Part shown: positions 23,413 through 33,200 of the stretch, piece by piece
Layout of the letters: every line of letters begins with the position of its first letter
How positions within the stretch are numbered: the stretch's first letter is position 1
Assembly (NCBI GenBank): GCA_036785665.1
Contig: JAXIVJ010000519.1
Coordinates: forward strand, 55,001-119,000
Length of the DNA: 64,000 nt
Direction of reading: 5' to 3'
DNA from: Chirona hameri
Lineage: Eukaryota; Arthropoda; Thecostraca; Balanomorpha; Balanidae
Translations under genes and position numbers: made by a program
The notes under the pieces: model-generated
The model's database searches: none
What the model was told of the DNA's origin: nothing
The model's input: only the letters and a program-made list of their open reading frames with translations

Positions 23413-23588
23413 AAGTTGATGGACCAGCAGGCAAAGTTGATGGACCAGCAGACAAAGTTGATAAGCCTGTTTGAAAAGTTATGGAGCAGTGAGTTTTGTT
23501 GGCCAGTGTGCCAAATATTCTGTGTTTTATGAGAATGGAGCAGTGAGTTTTGTTGGCCAGTGTGCCAAATATTCTGTGTTTTATGAGA
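23413..23588 (+). repeat. Short tandem duplications in the 3' part of element A pol
   Basis: A 21-bp unit (AAGTTGATGGACCAGCAG core) is repeated about two and a half times from about 23413 to 23470. It encodes Leu heptads that would form a short coiled coil. Directly after, a 54-bp block starting ATGGAGCAGTGAG (23481) is duplicated in tandem (second copy from 23535). Confidence 0.85.
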
Positions 23589-23795
23589 ATGGGAAGATTT
23601 AGAGTACAGGGAATTCGTGTTTGTATGCCGATTAGAGGTACCTACGGAGAGGAAGTGTGCACAGTTTAAAAAGGGTAGACCCGCTACGGGACCCTAAAGG
23701 CTAATGGCGACTGATCACCGTCATTTTGTTTAAACCAGTGTGTTCTGTTTTGATGTACTGTACTAACCTCATTGTCATTGTTGTTATATTTACGT

Positions 23796-23815
23796 ATGTT
23801 TGTGTATGTTTGCAG
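23796..23815 (+). promoter_or_regulatory. Candidate 3' splice site before env of element A
   Basis: A T-rich stretch ends in TGTTTGCAG (AG at 23814-23815), 13 bases upstream of the env-like ATG at 23829. A spliced env messenger is typical for retroviruses and envelope-bearing Gypsy elements. No strong donor was found in the leader; ACA|GTGAGC at 17850 is the best candidate. Confidence 0.5.
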
Positions 23816-23828
23816 ATTGGAAGCGAGA

Positions 23829-24485
23829 ATGTTTTATCCAGCCCTGCTCACCCCATTACTACTACTCGCATTTATTCCGACGGCAACGACGAGCGTGATT
23901 TTTCTGCCCAGAGGTCAGTTCGTTCCAAGCTACAACCATTGGACAATTCATCTACCTATCGACACTCGAACACCGGTTACCTTCGCTCAAAAACTAAATT
24001 ATCACATAGAACTGTTCAAAACCCAGTTTGCAAACACTATAACGAAACATAACCAGGACATACGCCAAGACATACCCGATGCACTTTGGACCAAATTCCT
24101 AACAGACATAACTGTCACCGTCTCTTTGTTAAAGGCACACATTAACAACATTCGGTTACGTGCTAAGTGGCATTATAAAACTGTCGTGCCGGGCGTGTCT
24201 GTCAGTGTGTGTGTTCTACTCGTTCTGGGTATTATCTATTGTATGTATCGGTACTGGAGTTCGAGGCAACTGGCTATCCTAACCCAGTGTTTTCCTATCC
24301 CTCCTGAAGCCGGCTCAGGCACAACAGACGACTCTCCGACATGTCAAGACGCAACGCCATCAACTCAAATCGACCCGACCCGACCTGTGCACCGACCGAC
24401 CCAGCTCACAAGTCCGATGACAAAGACAGACCCTGACACCCCGCACTCCCTGCCCTGGCTGACACGGCAACAATCCGATAACTGA
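23829..24485 (+). CDS. Short envelope-like membrane protein of element A
   Basis: 218 codons from the ATG at 23829. Residues 1-22 are a signal peptide (FYPALLTPLLLLAFIP). About 110 luminal residues follow, with FLPRGQFVPSYNHW near their start. One transmembrane segment comes next (VSVSVCVLLVLGIIYCMY), then a Thr/Pro/Asp-rich cytoplasmic tail. The N-terminal motif aligns with FIPIGKMYPSYSSW at the start of element B's Env, so the two are homologous. Unlike B, there is no furin-type site, fusion peptide or large ectodomain, which implies an internal deletion of roughly 400 residues. The frame is open, unlike gag and pol. It may be a relic or a separately retained small membrane protein. Confidence 0.75.
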   Translation: MFYPALLTPLLLLAFIPTATTSVIFLPRGQFVPSYNHWTIHLPIDTRTPVTFAQKLNYHIELFKTQFANTITKHNQDIRQDIPDALWTKFLTDITVTVSLLKAHINNIRLRAKWHYKTVVPGVSVSVCVLLVLGIIYCMYRYWSSRQLAILTQCFPIPPEAGSGTTDDSPTCQDATPSTQIDPTRPVHRPTQLTSPMTKTDPDTPHSLPWLTRQQSDN

Positions 24486-25155
24486 CGCCTGTGTGACGGC
24501 CCACAGACAAAACACCATCTGGCCGAAGGCGCTCCCCTGGCGCTGACGGGGATCCGACAACGGAGAAGGTCACCCCAGTACGACGCCGGAACCTCCGGGA
24601 GGCGCTGCCGAGGACCGCTCTGCTCAGCAGGTCAAACAGGACACGGCCAACAGGTCCACCTGCCGAGCGAAATTGCTACCCGCGCGCCTCCTGCCGAGCA
24701 AAATGGCTACCCGCACGCCACCTACCGGGCGTAATGCAACATCGTGCCCGGCCAAGCGAGCGGTGACTACCCGTGCGACATCTAACGGAGCGAAAGCGAT
24801 TGACTGACGGAGCGAAAGCGATTGATTGCGAGCGACAGTGAGCGAAAGAGCGAAATGGTGCGAAATGAGTTGGACTATTGAACTGTTGAACTTTGACTGA
24901 ACTTCAACACCGCGTGGACTTCTACGGGTGTGGGCTTGGGATAACGTGTGTGTGTGTGGGTTGTATGTATATGTATTGATGTGTTGTATTGTGATTGTGC
25001 ATGCGTGTTGTATATTATATGTTGTGACTTGTGAATGTCTCTAACCTTGTGCTCGTCCATTTATGTAAATGTGAGCGGACTCTAACAGGCGTGGTAAGAC
25101 GATGCATAAAATTTTGCATTAAGCAGAAATTTCCGCTAAGGACCTCGGCTGGGAC
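24486..25155 (+). other. 3' untranslated region of element A
   Basis: Non-coding. It includes a twofold CTGCCGAGC(G/A)AAAT repeat at about 24657-24720, GAGCGAAAGCGATTGA-type repeats at about 24785-24860, and a TG-rich stretch at about 24945-25010. The last bases before the 3' LTR (ggctgggac) are only partly purine, so the polypurine tract is weak. Confidence 0.6.
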
Positions 25156-25571
25156 TGTAACGGAGTGGTGTTTGAGAACCACTTCGCTGGTTTGAGAACC
25201 TCCTCTGTTATGCTACCGCTGAGGGTTGTCCTATTCATTTGATTGGTTCGGCCGACTGAGTATTGCGCCTGCGTAGAGTTCGACAGACCGGGCCGCCGCT
25301 GGCAGGAGGTGCCGCCGGTGACTGTAGGACTGGGGACTCTGGATCTGACCGCCGTCCACGCCGGACCGCTTGCCGGCGTGGACATCAAAATACCAATATA
25401 ACTAACAACGCGAGAAGAAAGTCTGTCTGAGAGAGTGAGGGAGTGAGGGGTGAGAGTGAAGTGATTCGGCCTAGAGAGAGAGAGACTATCACGAGCCACG
25501 AACTATATTCAGTAGCGACAGTGGGATACGTCGTTACAAATTGATACGCGTGACACGGAAACGTCGTTACA
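25156..25571 (+). repeat. 3' LTR of element A
   Basis: 416 bp, matching 17296-17711 except for two apparent C/T differences. It is followed by the target duplication GGGAC. Confidence 0.93.
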
Positions 25572-25576
25572 GGGAC

Positions 25577-26025
25577 CCACGTTTTGGAGTCAGAAATAAA
25601 TACAAAATGCTTTGCCGATACACTGCTTTAGGTGCTGCATGAGCAAGTTTGAGCTTGAGCATACATGATTGTTGATCCCCACCATTCATTTAAGTTGCTT
25701 TTTAGAAATCCTCCGGAGGTGGTAATATCCCTTTAATACGCTGCAGTTGAGAGTTGTATAGTTAGTTGAGGTTCATGTGACCGGTAGCGAATAATATTCC
25801 TTCAAAACTTTAGCTTTTATTAACAATACGAAAAGGTATCGATTTAAATGTATTGTTTGTATACGTTTGGTGCCGCCAGAAGTGGTTCCATCTTTTGTTG
25901 GATTATGTGTCAATTACCCTATATGTTTTGCTCATTTGCAAATTATAGACGATTCCATCTACTCTTTTGATTGCTTGGTCATTCAAACGCATGCATTTTA
26001 TCTGATGGCAAACAAACAACACCGC
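25577..26025. other. Unassigned sequence
   Basis: Between LTR element A and a small hAT-like element. No gene, RNA or repeat end is recognised. Confidence 0.45.
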
Positions 26026-26304
26026 CATAGGCGTACCCAAGGGGAGGGGGGGGGGGGGCAAACGGGGCAATTGCCCCCCCCCCCCACCTGAAGGTGCGTA
26101 CGTGCCCCTTTAGCCGTATGTCTTTTGGAAATAGGGCCCTAAGGGCCCTATTTCGATATTTTTCTTATTGTTGAAAATATGCCCCTCTAGAAATATAGTT
26201 GGCCAAATCCGGTGATTTTGTTTTGTGGGGGTACCTTATGACCCCCTCCCCCCTCCCCGATCCAAAATTGCCCCTTCCTGGAGTGAATTCTGAGTACGCC
26301 ACTG
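26026..26304. mobile_element. hAT-like MITE, 279 bp, CAGTGGCGTACCCA family copy 1
   Basis: It starts CATAGGCGTACCCA and ends TGAGTACGCCACTG, as inverted termini. Flanking 8-mers AACACCGC (26018-26025) and AACAGCGC (26305-26312) match at 7 of 8. It contains long G and C tracts near the left end and is non-coding. A second family member is at 54758-55079. Confidence 0.75.
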
Positions 26305-26529
26305 AACAGCGCACATTACTGCAGCGAGAGTTGTGCCATCCCAGTCAGCCAAGAAGACAAGCTGATCGGTTGAGAGAATGGTGATGTCAAAATGCCGGAA
26401 TCTTTGGATGCTAGCATTTATGAGATAATAATGTTACCAGTTGAAATGTTGGGATATTTAAATGGTAGCTGCGAGAATGAAGACAAATGATCAGGACCAT
26501 ACAGCTTGCGCACGGACATTCAAATAGGG

Positions 26530-26897
26530 TAGACTGGGGCAGCGCGCACCCCTTTACCCGCCATTGACTGGGGGGGGGGGGGAGGGGGTGTTTAACCTAC
26601 CATTGACTGGGGGGGGGGGGCGTTTAACGCATCCCTGATGAATTTTCGTAATATCTCACAAACCAATAGCGCCATTAACGTGAAACTTCGGGTACCTTCT
26701 TCTAAATCACGTTTACATTTTCTGTGAAAAAATAAAGCAATTTCGTCGATTTTTTATCTCGAGTTATAGCGAATGTAGTGACGTCACTACTCACTACACA
26801 CGAGTTTTACACAAAAATCAGCTAAAATGTAACAGACCGTACAAATGCCATATTTTGAGCAAAATGCAATCCAAAAACGGAAAAAGATATAAAATGG
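26530..26897 (-). mobile_element. Family beta TTAA element, part 1, interrupted by LTR element B
   Basis: From about 26640 the sequence follows the order of other beta copies (compare 48990-49260) and is cut by element B after ATGG at 26894-26897. It resumes at 37106. The left end is irregular: CCATTGACTGGGG plus a G tract occurs twice (about 26560 and 26600). Confidence 0.65.
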
Positions 26898-27793
26898 TGT
26901 AACGACTCGGTTTTCCGTCTGGTTGTGCGTCGGCTCTTCCTTCGTACTATCAAAGTCGAATGAAGACGGCAGAGATATTATTGGCAGAGAAGGCGATGCA
27001 CGTAGACCCAGACACTTAGCAGACCTCGGTTCAGATCGCCAACAGAGAGTCAGGATCGGCGTCAGAGCGGCAGAGTCTAGTAGTCGAGGCTCGGCGTCAG
27101 AGTGGCAGAGTCTAGTAGTCGAGGATCGGCGTCAGAGCGGCAGAGTCTAGTAGTCGAGGCTCGGCGTCAGAGTGGCAGAGTCTAGTAGTCGAGGCAGCAG
27201 AGAGGGCGGTGTTCACTCCACTCGGTCGGGTGGTCGACTGGCTTACCTCCCTCCTGGTTCACTGTGATGACTATTTATACTCAGACAAAGTCCGCACTCG
27301 CGCGTCATCGTTCAGTACTTCTGGAACGTTCTGCCGCTTTGTGTGCTACGTTACGCCCCCACAGTCACTCACCGAGCACGTGCACATCACGTGATCACAG
27401 AGCGCGTGCACATCACGTGAGGACTGGTATTGTGCACAGTCATCGTTAGTAGGGATGACTGCGCCACTTTTTGCTGCTGTCCAACACTAACAATGGCCGA
27501 CCGGCGACGCGGGTCTGTTGTATACACTGGACTATATACAGACGGGATGACTGGCTGAACCCGAGCGTGTCCGTGGTCCCGACTGGTAGCCTAAGCTTCT
27601 AACCGAAACCCACCTAATGCAAGTTGAGTAAAATGGGACACCTATTAAAACGAACGATTCACATAATATAGGCGAAGAACACTTGGTGAAAAGCATCTAA
27701 CCTGAACTAGTCATATTACAGACAGGCACACAGCTCGTGGCCGGACAGATGCTACAATACAGCCACACCGCTCGTGGCCGGACAGATGCTACA
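26898..27793 (-). repeat. 3' LTR of element B
   Basis: 896 bp; on the minus strand it reads TGTAGCATCTG...CGAGTCGTTACA. It contains a fourfold 35-bp repeat at 27054-27193 and two CATCACGTGA motifs near 27390-27420. The polypurine tract GTGGGGGAGG abuts it at about 27796-27806. Confidence 0.95.
27054..27193. repeat. 4 x 35-bp repeat inside the LTR, alternating types
   Basis: Four 35-bp units start alternately GATCGGCGTCAGAGC and GCTCGGCGTCAGAGT, giving an A-B-A-B pattern, and all share GGCAGAGTCTAGTAGTCGAG. The same array is at 36366-36505 in the other LTR. Such arrays in LTRs are often enhancer-like; that role is inferred. Confidence 0.9.
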
Positions 27794-28068
27794 ATACCTC
27801 CCCCACTAATCGAAACAAGCATTTTTGGCATACTAGGGGAAAAAATGCGTGCTCCAGACGCCTGAAGGGCAAAGGGAGACAAAAAACTAGGACTGAGAAG
27901 AGACCCAACAACACTGAACATAAAATACACACGCATAATGACATCACACATACACTGAGCACACGCTCGTTAGCGCGGCCAGGCCACTTCCGGCGAAGTG
28001 TGGCAACGTGGTACTCGAGAGGAGCACGCGAAGCAGCGACGATGAGCCATTCGTCGAAGGTAGGTGCC

Positions 28069-28503
28069 TCACACCAGGGGGGACAAGCGTGCGACCGGTC
28101 TCGCACCAGGTAGTGCAGACGTGGTCTGAGCCAAGGCAGTAGATGGAGCAGCACCACGTGTCGATGCTGCGTCCTGTCTGGCGAGGGGTTGGAGCGAGTA
28201 GGGTGGCATTCCCTGTTCATAGTCAGCTGGGGGCGTTGGCGGAGGCGAGACCATTGGTACCGACTCCTGCAGTTCGATGGCTGGCTCTGGGGACTCAAGC
28301 GTGGGGGCAGTGCGTACCGCATGAAAACGTGGCAAAGCGTAATTTCCCTGGCTAGGGCAGCAATGCCGTAGCACGAAACAGAGGCAGGCAATTGACATAA
28401 TTCCAATAATAATCATCAGAAGCATGATTCTGGAGAAAGCAGCGGGGCTTGCAACTTCAACCTGTTCAAGGGGGCAGGGCTTCAAGGCGTTCAAAATATG
28501 CAT
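28069..28503 (-). other. Membrane anchor and tail of element B Env, in a shifted frame
   Basis: This frame overlaps the last 38 bases of the Env ectodomain frame and is displaced by +1. It contains a strong transmembrane segment (MLLMIIIGIMSIACLCFV) followed by Cys-Cys and a Pro-rich cytoplasmic tail with PPTPPADYEQ. An Env of this class needs such an anchor. The shift occurs at CCC CCT TGA. A one-base change in the C5 run is the simplest reading; a programmed +1 shift is possible. Spliced or edited forms were not assessed. Confidence 0.7.
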
Positions 28504-30175
28504 CGGCGTTCATGCCGGTGATATGCAGTGGCGGGAGGAGTGAAACGTTACTAAGAACAACGTTACTCAAGGATGCTGACCAGTTGGGGCGCCAAATAGG
28601 CATGGAGTCATTTGACGGAATGCTGCCGAACTGGTAAGCAGGTAGTTCCAGATGTGTTTCGCTGGCATAATATGGGGGTAGATAAAAGGAGTCGCCCGAT
28701 GCGGAGCACTCAATTTCCAGCGTAATGACGTCAACTGCTTTTACGACTGAGAGGGTGCGGCTCTTTTGTGTCGAGGCACAAAAGATGGTGATTTGAAATG
28801 GGGGACGAGACACTAGTAGCCATTGACCTTGGGTCAGGTAGTAGGCCTTCGGGGAGTCGTTAGCCGGTTGGATCTGTGGGGAGCAAAAAGATTGAATAGC
28901 AGCTTCATCTCTTCTGAAGAGAGCAGCGACGCAGGAAGTTGATCCAGCTGTAGAGTAAGCCGGCTCGTGCAGAGGGCAAAAGGGTTGGCTAGCAAGAATG
29001 CAAGGTTCGATTTCGGATTGGCTTGGCTGAATGAAATGTTGACGCGTCTCTGACATCAGCAGATATCGGGGTTCGTTGGGGTAGTAGCTTAGAGAGACGT
29101 TGTGGTGATGCAGGGGTACTTGGTAAGGAAAGAAACGGTATATATCAAAAGCACGTAGCGTGTGGAGCAGGGGCACGTAAAACAAAACATGATAGGCGTC
29201 AGCGCCTTCAATCAATTTAGTCTTTACTGTCCTGACGTATTCAGGAATTGCTTTGGGGTCGAACGGCAAAGCAAAGTTAGAAGGCAGATTTTTATTAATC
29301 TTTCGAAGGATGCGGCCAAATTCAAGGCGAGGGATGAGGTCTTTGTGTAGGATGCCGGTCTGAGCGAGAGCGAGTTTGTGAGACAACATGTTAAGTTCAG
29401 AATAAAGGCGTTGAACGCTTTGCGTTACACGTACAATGTTTGAAGTAACTTCAGAAACCTGCAGTGAGATATCTATATCCGCGTTGTTTCGGCGAACTGT
29501 TAGAGCTAGACTGCTAAATGAGACTGACAGCGTGTTTACAGCTTTTGTGAGAGAACGTAGTGCCAGACGGTTTTTAGAAGTAGCGACTCGCGTCGCGTTC
29601 AAGACCTTAAGGGTACCATTGAATTTATGAGCAATAGCCATGTCTTTCTCATTTACAAGTTGCACGTTATGGGTTAGATGCTTAATCTCGCTTTCAGTGG
29701 CCGTACCAAACAGGGTTGACATAATGTTACCGATACCGTTTACTAAACCGCGCTTCCGCCGGGTAGGACTAGAAGTGGTTGGTAGTGGACCTTGGTATGC
29801 AGGTGGAAAAAGGATATCACCGAAAGTTTTCGTTAGATCTGATCCTTCACGTTGTAATTGAAGGGTAGCTGCGTTCAATTGGTTCAGTGCTACTTGCATC
29901 ATGGTTTGCCTGGCGTTGGGAGATTGCGTTTGGTTAGCTACGTTACCGGACTTGAGGCTTTTGGTCATATCAGTAAGTCTTTTAGTTGCCTGTGCCAGCA
30001 CAGTTAATTGTTTACGATATGGCACAATATTTGTAGTTACAGTTACTGCCCATGAACTATAACTCGGGTACATTTTACCGATTGGGATGAAGAGATGCCC
30101 TGGGTCAGTTGGGGTATCAGATGCATGTAGCATCAGGGTGAGCCAGCCAAAGAGCGCGATCGTTAGGAGCCGCAT
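28466..30175 (-). CDS. env: Envelope glycoprotein ectodomain of element B (F-like, furin-type site)
   Basis: 569 codons from the first ATG (30175); the frame is open further upstream but only from a non-ATG codon. A signal peptide (RLLTIALFGWLTLML) leads a small N-terminal subunit with FIPIGKMYPSYSSW. Then come RRKR (29750-29761) and a glycine-rich hydrophobic stretch (GLVNGIGNIMSTLFG). Helical heptads follow, then a Cys-containing ectodomain with several N-glycosylation sites. A basic cleavage site directly before a GxxNxxSxLFGT-like fusion peptide is the layout of the baculovirus F / insect errantivirus envelope group. This frame stops before any membrane anchor. Its start overlaps the 3' end of pol. 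The role would be membrane fusion and cell entry if functional, which is inferred. Confidence 0.85.
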   Translation of the reverse strand: MRLLTIALFGWLTLMLHASDTPTDPGHLFIPIGKMYPSYSSWAVTVTTNIVPYRKQLTVLAQATKRLTDMTKSLKSGNVANQTQSPNARQTMMQVALNQLNAATLQLQREGSDLTKTFGDILFPPAYQGPLPTTSSPTRRKRGLVNGIGNIMSTLFGTATESEIKHLTHNVQLVNEKDMAIAHKFNGTLKVLNATRVATSKNRLALRSLTKAVNTLSVSFSSLALTVRRNNADIDISLQVSEVTSNIVRVTQSVQRLYSELNMLSHKLALAQTGILHKDLIPRLEFGRILRKINKNLPSNFALPFDPKAIPEYVRTVKTKLIEGADAYHVLFYVPLLHTLRAFDIYRFFPYQVPLHHHNVSLSYYPNEPRYLLMSETRQHFIQPSQSEIEPCILASQPFCPLHEPAYSTAGSTSCVAALFRRDEAAIQSFCSPQIQPANDSPKAYYLTQGQWLLVSRPPFQITIFCASTQKSRTLSVVKAVDVITLEIECSASGDSFYLPPYYASETHLELPAYQFGSIPSNDSMPIWRPNWSASLSNVVLSNVSLLPPLHITGMNADAYFERLEALPP

Positions 30176-30181
30176 GGTCAC

Positions 30182-30200
30182 CGCCTGTAAAGACAGAAAA
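30182..30200 (-). promoter_or_regulatory. Candidate 3' splice site for env of element B
   Basis: On the minus strand TTTTTCTGTCTTTACAG ends at 30183, eight bases before the env ATG. A pyrimidine tract plus CAG is a good acceptor. It pairs logically with the donor at 35719/35720. Confidence 0.7.
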
Positions 30201-30207
30201 ACACATT

Positions 30208-33200
30208 TTAGCCAACACTCGGAAACAAAAGCTTCGCACAAAACAACAACGCACTAGAGACCATTGGGTGCCAGTCTGGCAGATCGTCCAAGTAAGCCGA
30301 TTCTGCTTTTACAAATGTCTGCTGGATTAGAGCGACACTTGGGTCTGGTGTCACTGTAGACAAACAGTCCGAGTCATACTGTACCCTTGGTCTTTTGTCT
30401 GTGTCATTAGTCCGCTCATCAGATGAGTCATATTGCCTTTTCGGTACGTATCGTTGCCTGGCGTTGGCATACCGATATCCTTCAAGAGGGTTGTTAGCGT
30501 CAGCAGGGTTAGGCGGGGGACCTTGCGACCTGAGGAAATACCTGTTATTCCTCTCCAGCACCGACGTTGGTGCTGAAATCCTCTGTGACAGCGGTGTCAG
30601 CTGACCGTGCTCACCACCTTCCGGTGAATGTGGCGAGAAGACTGCGGGGCTGGCGGTTGCTGCTGAAGGTTGTAGCGGACTTTCGGCGATTTCTCCCGTT
30701 GCTGTTCCGGAAACACCTGTCTGCTGTGCTTCGGAATGTGATGACGGCTGCGGGTAGTCATCCGTCGGCTGCAGCGTTTGAGCTGGTTGTTGCTGTCCTC
30801 CAGATGTGTACCAGACTTGGTCACTGAAGGGTAGCCTGGTAGCTCGCAGCGGTTGTTGACGGATGGGCTGATCTTCAGGCCTGACACTTACCTGTACAGG
30901 TCGACGAACTGAGTCGTACGTTCTGTCCCAGACGTCATCCGGATCCCGATGACGGAGATTTTCTGAGTGCACTATCTTTGTTTTCCCTGTATGCATGTTT
31001 TTGATGCAATAATTTTCTATTCCCAATTTAGAAACAATACGGAAGTAGTTTTTCCAGTAGAGTGTGAGTTTAGTAGAATTCCCTGGTTGTACTGAAGGGT
31101 CGAAATAGAAAACTGAATCACCAGGCTTGAAATCAGATGCAGTAGCGGTTTTCTGAATGAGTGATTTGTTGTGTTCCCTTGTTTGTTGTAAGTTGTTGGC
31201 GACGTGCGTGTAAGCGTTGTGTAGATGTTCGAACATGACAGGCACGTAATCTTCCCCAGAGTAGCGAAGGCGGGGCTGGAGTAACGTGTCTACTGGTAAC
31301 ACGGGATCACGTCCATACATTACAAAGTAGGGAGCATATTTTGTTGATTCATTCTTACTCATGCGATAAGCGCCTAAACATGGTTGTAAGACCTGATCCC
31401 ACGTGTTTTGATCTTCACTGATTTGTTTTTGGATCATCTCATTCATACAACGATGAAAGCGTTCTGTTTTTCCGTTAGACTGAGGGTGATAGCTGGACGT
31501 GTGAATCCTTGAAACTCCCAATTCCTTGTTCACAATATCCAATAGTGCATTGCAGTACTCCGTTCCTTGATCGCTAATAATGAGTCTCGGGCATCCATGG
31601 CGTGGGATGAATTCACCCATTATAAGCTGAGCTATAGTATTGGCGGATTTATCCGGAATGGCATAGGCCTCTGGCCATCCGCTGAAATGATCTACAATAG
31701 TGCAAACATATTTGTTTCCTCCTTCAGAAACGGGAAACGGACCACAAGTGTCGATGCCTACAATTTCCATGGGTGCATTAGGCATCGGCATGTCCTGCAT
31801 CGGTCGTCGTTCTTTGCTCAATTTCTTTCGTTGGCAAGTTTCGCAGGACTGAACATATTGTATGATATCTTTTAGAAGGTTTGGCCAATAGTATGATTTA
31901 AGAATTTTGTCAGTTGTTTTCTCTATGCCTAAATGTCCTCCTAAGTAACCATCGTGGGCACCTTCAAGAACAATCTTTTGATAGGCAGGCGGAATAACAA
32001 GTTGCATGCGAGTTTGTGGCCTTGTTTTTGTACCTTTTTCAACATGGTATAGAAGATCATCTTCGAAACAGTATTTCGACAATACTTGGGGATTTGGTTC
32101 TTTGGCCTGTAGCTCCGAAATAATAGTTTGTAATTCATCATCCTCAAGTTGAGCTTGTCTAAGTACTTCTTCATCAAAGTCACGATAGTCTAGTGGTTTC
32201 TTTTCTACTTCATCTGATTCGATTGACATTTTGACAGCATTGTCTACTACGTTAATGTCGGTGGTTTCTCCTTGCCAGTCTAAATGTTCATTGTCGTTCA
32301 GATTTCCAGCATAAGGCGTGTTATGTAAGCGTGACAACATGTCAGCAGCTACATTTTTAGGACCAGAAATGTACTCAATTTTGCATGCATATTCACCAAG
32401 AATGATGGCCCATCTTTGTATACGTGGGTTTTTCATTTCACTGGTGAACAGATGTTTTAGAGGCTTGTGATCAGTATACACAGTGATATCTGTGCCGATC
32501 AAGATAGATCTGAGTTTCTCTAGACTGTAAACAATAGCAAATGCTTCTCGCTCGATTGTAGGCCATTTTTGCTTTTGTTCTGAGAACTGATGTGAAACAT
32601 ACTGGATAACACGATTGTGACCTTCGTGTTCTTGCATTAGAACTGCACCCATTGCATACTGTGATGCGTCGGTATATAACTTGAAGGGTTTCGAAATGTC
32701 GGGGAATGCTAAAATAGGAGCCTGAAGCAGAGCGCTTTTGAGAAATTCAAACGCGCTTTGAGCTTCGTCTGTCCATTTGAAACGAGCGTTTTTGCGTGTG
32801 AGGGCTGTGAGAGGTTTTGCGATTTTGCTGAAATTTGGAACGTACTTCCTGTAGTACGAAGTCATACCCAAGAAACTGCGAACTTCACGGATATTTTCCG
32901 GAGGCTGAAGATTCTTTACCGCTGATACCTTTTCCGCATCAACTGAAATTCCTTTGTCTGAGATGATGTGACCAAGGTAATTGAGTTCTTTGTTAATGAA
33001 ATCACATTTCGAAATCTTTAATTTGAGGTTGGCTTTGCGTATTTTGTTAAATACGTCTTCCAAGTGCTTGATATGGTCCTCAAAAGTCTCACTGAACACT
33101 ATAATGTCATCTACAAAGGCAAGTGCAAAATGGCGGATTTCACCCAAAACTGCATTCATGCAATTTTGAAAGACAGCTGGTGACCCGGCCAGGCCAAAAG

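Larger units (their letters stand above)
18956..23532 (+). pseudogene. pol: pol of element A: protease, RT, RNase H, integrase; interrupted
   Basis: The protease has DSGAD at about 19145. The reverse transcriptase has VDLRALN, LDLKSGYWQIA and the YLDD active site (20438-20449). An in-frame TAG at 20831-20833 separates RT from RNase H, whose motifs are YTDACGY, EKEAYAIVY and TDHKP. Frame breaks follow near 21520 and near 21905. The first lies ahead of the His2Cys2 finger (HAGYFGGH...CAAC). The second falls inside the integrase core, between the first catalytic Asp (AIDTCGP) and the rest (SDNGTEF, and the catalytic Glu in GKCERYNR). A further break near 23040 precedes an acidic tail that ends with heptad repeats (KLMDQQ). 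The Ty3/Gypsy order (RT, RNase H, integrase) is clear. The copy as read cannot make complete Pol. Confidence 0.9.
17296..25571 (+). mobile_element. LTR retrotransposon A (Ty3/Gypsy type with env-like gene), damaged
   Basis: 8276 bp, bounded by two 416-bp direct repeats starting TGTAACG and ending CGTTACA. The 5-bp target duplication is GGGAC (17291-17295 and 25572-25576). Internal order is gag, protease, reverse transcriptase, RNase H, integrase, env-like. The two LTRs differ at only two positions that I can see (about 17327 and 17352), indicating a young insertion. Yet gag and pol carry several frame breaks and a stop codon. Confidence 0.93.

Noticed and set aside
26923..27449. Plus-strand frames in the LTR of element B, repeated at 36181-36761
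   Set aside because: LTR sequence antisense to the element; not genes.
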